This document shows positions 13,193 to 14,290 of a stretch of 14,290 nucleotides of DNA, piece by piece. The DNA comes from Pseudomonadota bacterium (GTDB lineage: Bacteria; Myxococcota; Myxococcia; Myxococcales; Anaeromyxobacteraceae): assembly GCA_023419875.1 (NCBI GenBank), contig JAEZXM010000545.1, positions 1-14,290 on the forward strand, in the 5' to 3' direction. Made by a program: the position numbers and the translations under genes. A model generated the notes under the pieces. It saw nothing but the letters and a program-made list of their open reading frames with translations, was not told the DNA's origin and did not search any database. Numbering within the stretch: position 1 is the stretch's first letter; the number at the start of each line of letters is the position of its first letter.

Positions 13193-13964
13193 GGCGGAGC
13201 CGCTTCACCGAGGCCGGGGAGAGGCTCGCGCCAACGGCGCCGTTGTAGGCGGGGCCCTCGTCTCGAACGAACCCGAGCGGAAGGTATCGCACCGGCGACG
13301 ACTCGCGGTGCAGCGCGGCGTCCGCGAGCCGCCAGCGCCCATCCTCGTGGATCTCCGACCACGCGTGGCCGAGGGCGAGGAGCCTCCCCTCGTGCTCCAG
13401 GACGGCGATCCCCAGGACCACCCGGCTCGGCTTTCCAAAGAGCCGCGCCACGGCCGCGAGCAGCACCGCGTGCTCGGTGCAGTCGCCCTCCCGGCGCCTC
13501 GCGACGATCGAGGCGGGATCGAGCCCCCGCCCCCAGCTCTTCTTCTCGATCCATCGATCGACGAACGCTTCCAGCGCCCGCGCGTCCGGCGCCGGACCAG
13601 CATCACGGGTGATCTCGTCGCGGAGCGCGGCGACCGGAGGCTCGTCCACGTCCACGAAGAAGGTCGCGCCGCGCTGGGACGTCGTGGGCGGCGAGGAGGC
13701 CGCAGCGTCGTCGAGCCGGAGCGCGACCTCGCCCCGCTCGACGGCCGCCCGCGGGAACCACTCCCGGAGGTCTCGCGCCGCCTTGGCGGCGGCGGACGGG
13801 TGCAGCTCGAGGACGGCGCGGACCGGGCCGGCGAGCGAGAGCCCGGGCTCGGCCTCGACGTCGATCCCCATGAGGAAGATGCGGGGTCCCGGCTCCTCAC
13901 CGTGCGCGGCGCCCGAGCAGAGGAGGAGGGCGGCGGCCGCTCCGCGCGCGCCGGCGGCCGTCAT
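13146..13964 (-). CDS. Exported transglutaminase-like (papain-fold) protein
   Basis: The 272-residue protein starts with a signal-like segment (AAAALLLCSGAAHG) that is probably cleaved near residue 22. The middle part (about 25-125) is a strand-rich region of no known family. The transglutaminase-like core holds a Cys-His-Asp triad: Cys162 in GDCTEHAVLLAAVARLFG, His200 in GHAWSEI and Asp215 in RLADAAL. Bacterial members are usually cysteine proteases or peptidoglycan or peptide-processing enzymes; the substrate here cannot be told. The ATG at 13964 overlaps the stop of the upstream gene as ATGA, indicating coupled translation. The Arg/Pro-rich C-terminus (about 256-272) runs across the last 47 bases of the convergent pirin gene; this tail lies outside the catalytic core. 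Confidence 0.85.
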   Translation of the reverse strand: MTAAGARGAAAALLLCSGAAHGEEPGPRIFLMGIDVEAEPGLSLAGPVRAVLELHPSAAAKAARDLREWFPRAAVERGEVALRLDDAAASSPPTTSQRGATFFVDVDEPPVAALRDEITRDAGPAPDARALEAFVDRWIEKKSWGRGLDPASIVARRREGDCTEHAVLLAAVARLFGKPSRVVLGIAVLEHEGRLLALGHAWSEIHEDGRWRLADAALHRESSPVRYLPLGFVRDEGPAYNGAVGASLSPASVKRLRLMRDRTRAAPPPRVR

Positions 13965-14290
13965 GGCGACCCGCGCGACCAGGTCCGCTCCGCGACCATC
14001 TTCGCGGAGCCGAGGGGGAACTCGAGCACGCGGGGGAGCCCGAACTCGTCCAGCTCCCCCGTGACCGTCAGCTCCCCCATGGTCAGCTTCATGCGCTTCG
14101 GGGACTTCGCCTCGCGGGCGAGGGTGATGACGGTCGCGCCGACCGGGTTCGAGCTGGACACGTAGCTGTCGTGCGACACCGGGCGCTTTGCCGCCGCGCC
14201 CTTCGCGCTGACGATCCTCCGCGCGAACCAGAGCTCGGACGCGAGCCCATCACCCGCCGTGAATGCCCCTCGAAGCGGCTTGCCCGACTT
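13961..14290 (-). CDS. Unidentified protein, C-terminal 109 residues (5' end beyond window)
   Basis: The frame is open from the right edge to the stop at 13961, so the gene is truncated at its 5' end. A GTG at 14179 is possible, but 37 open codons precede it with similar composition, and I read the gene as longer. The visible part contains LWFARRIVSAKG, NPVGATVITLAR, MKLTMGELTVTGELDEFGLPRVLEFPLGS and ends AERTWSRGSP. It is rich in short beta-strand patterns and lacks membrane segments or Cys. I do not recognise the family. The four-base ATGA overlap with the transglutaminase-like gene suggests that the two products are made together and may share an envelope task. Confidence 0.65.
   Translation of the reverse strand, partial: KSGKPLRGAFTAGDGLASELWFARRIVSAKGAAAKRPVSHDSYVSSSNPVGATVITLAREAKSPKRMKLTMGELTVTGELDEFGLPRVLEFPLGSAKMVAERTWSRGSP

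Overview
This GC-rich window (roughly 70% G+C, with long open antisense frames) reads like a chromosome segment of a high-GC myxobacterium-type organism. Anaeromyxobacter or a relative is my best guess, from the gene types and codon use; no 16S or tRNA is present to prove it. I see no transposase, integrase, phage gene, CRISPR array or RNA gene. Nearly all of the sequence is compact housekeeping and envelope coding DNA, and no gap exceeds 200 bases.

Layout. (1) Positions 1-464 (+) hold the C-terminal part of an OmpA-domain envelope protein. A cluster of four nested palindromes (469-632) follows, filling the gap to the convergent plsY. (2) Positions 633-5354 (-) read, in transcription order, nuoE, nuoF, nuoJ, nuoK, a zinc-ribbon/YIP1 membrane protein, a DUF2752 membrane protein and plsY. 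A good sigma70-like promoter precedes nuoE. This is only part of the complex I gene set: nuoG, nuoH and nuoI are missing between nuoF and nuoJ. (3) An HU-family DNA-binding protein (5548-5835, -) has its own promoter and an intrinsic terminator. (4) purF and an RMD1/DUF155-like membrane-anchored protein (8645 down to 6018, -) are probably co-transcribed and end at a second short terminator. (5) Divergent from purF is a short, membrane-anchored neutral-ceramidase-like hydrolase (8674-9999, +). The two genes are separated by only 28 bases, which contain overlapping -10-like hexamers for both directions. (6) A large putative lipoprotein (10051-11646, -) diverges from an exported L,D-transpeptidase (11721-12410, +). 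(7) A pirin/quercetinase-type cupin (12494-13192, +) has its Shine-Dalgarno inside a perfect 11-bp hairpin. Its 3' end overlaps that of an exported transglutaminase-like protein (13146-13964, -), which is translationally coupled to an unidentified gene running off the right edge.

How they work together. NuoE/F form the NADH-oxidising tip of respiratory complex I and NuoJ/K are membrane subunits; PlsY makes lysophosphatidate for membrane lipids. PurF commits PRPP to purines. The OmpA-like protein and the L,D-transpeptidase act on or bind peptidoglycan. No clear new multi-gene system is visible. The points worth a second look are the split complex I cluster, the palindromic repeat block, the symmetric purF promoter with apparently near-leaderless transcripts, the ceramidase-like protein of reduced size, and the pirin hairpin that covers its ribosome binding site.
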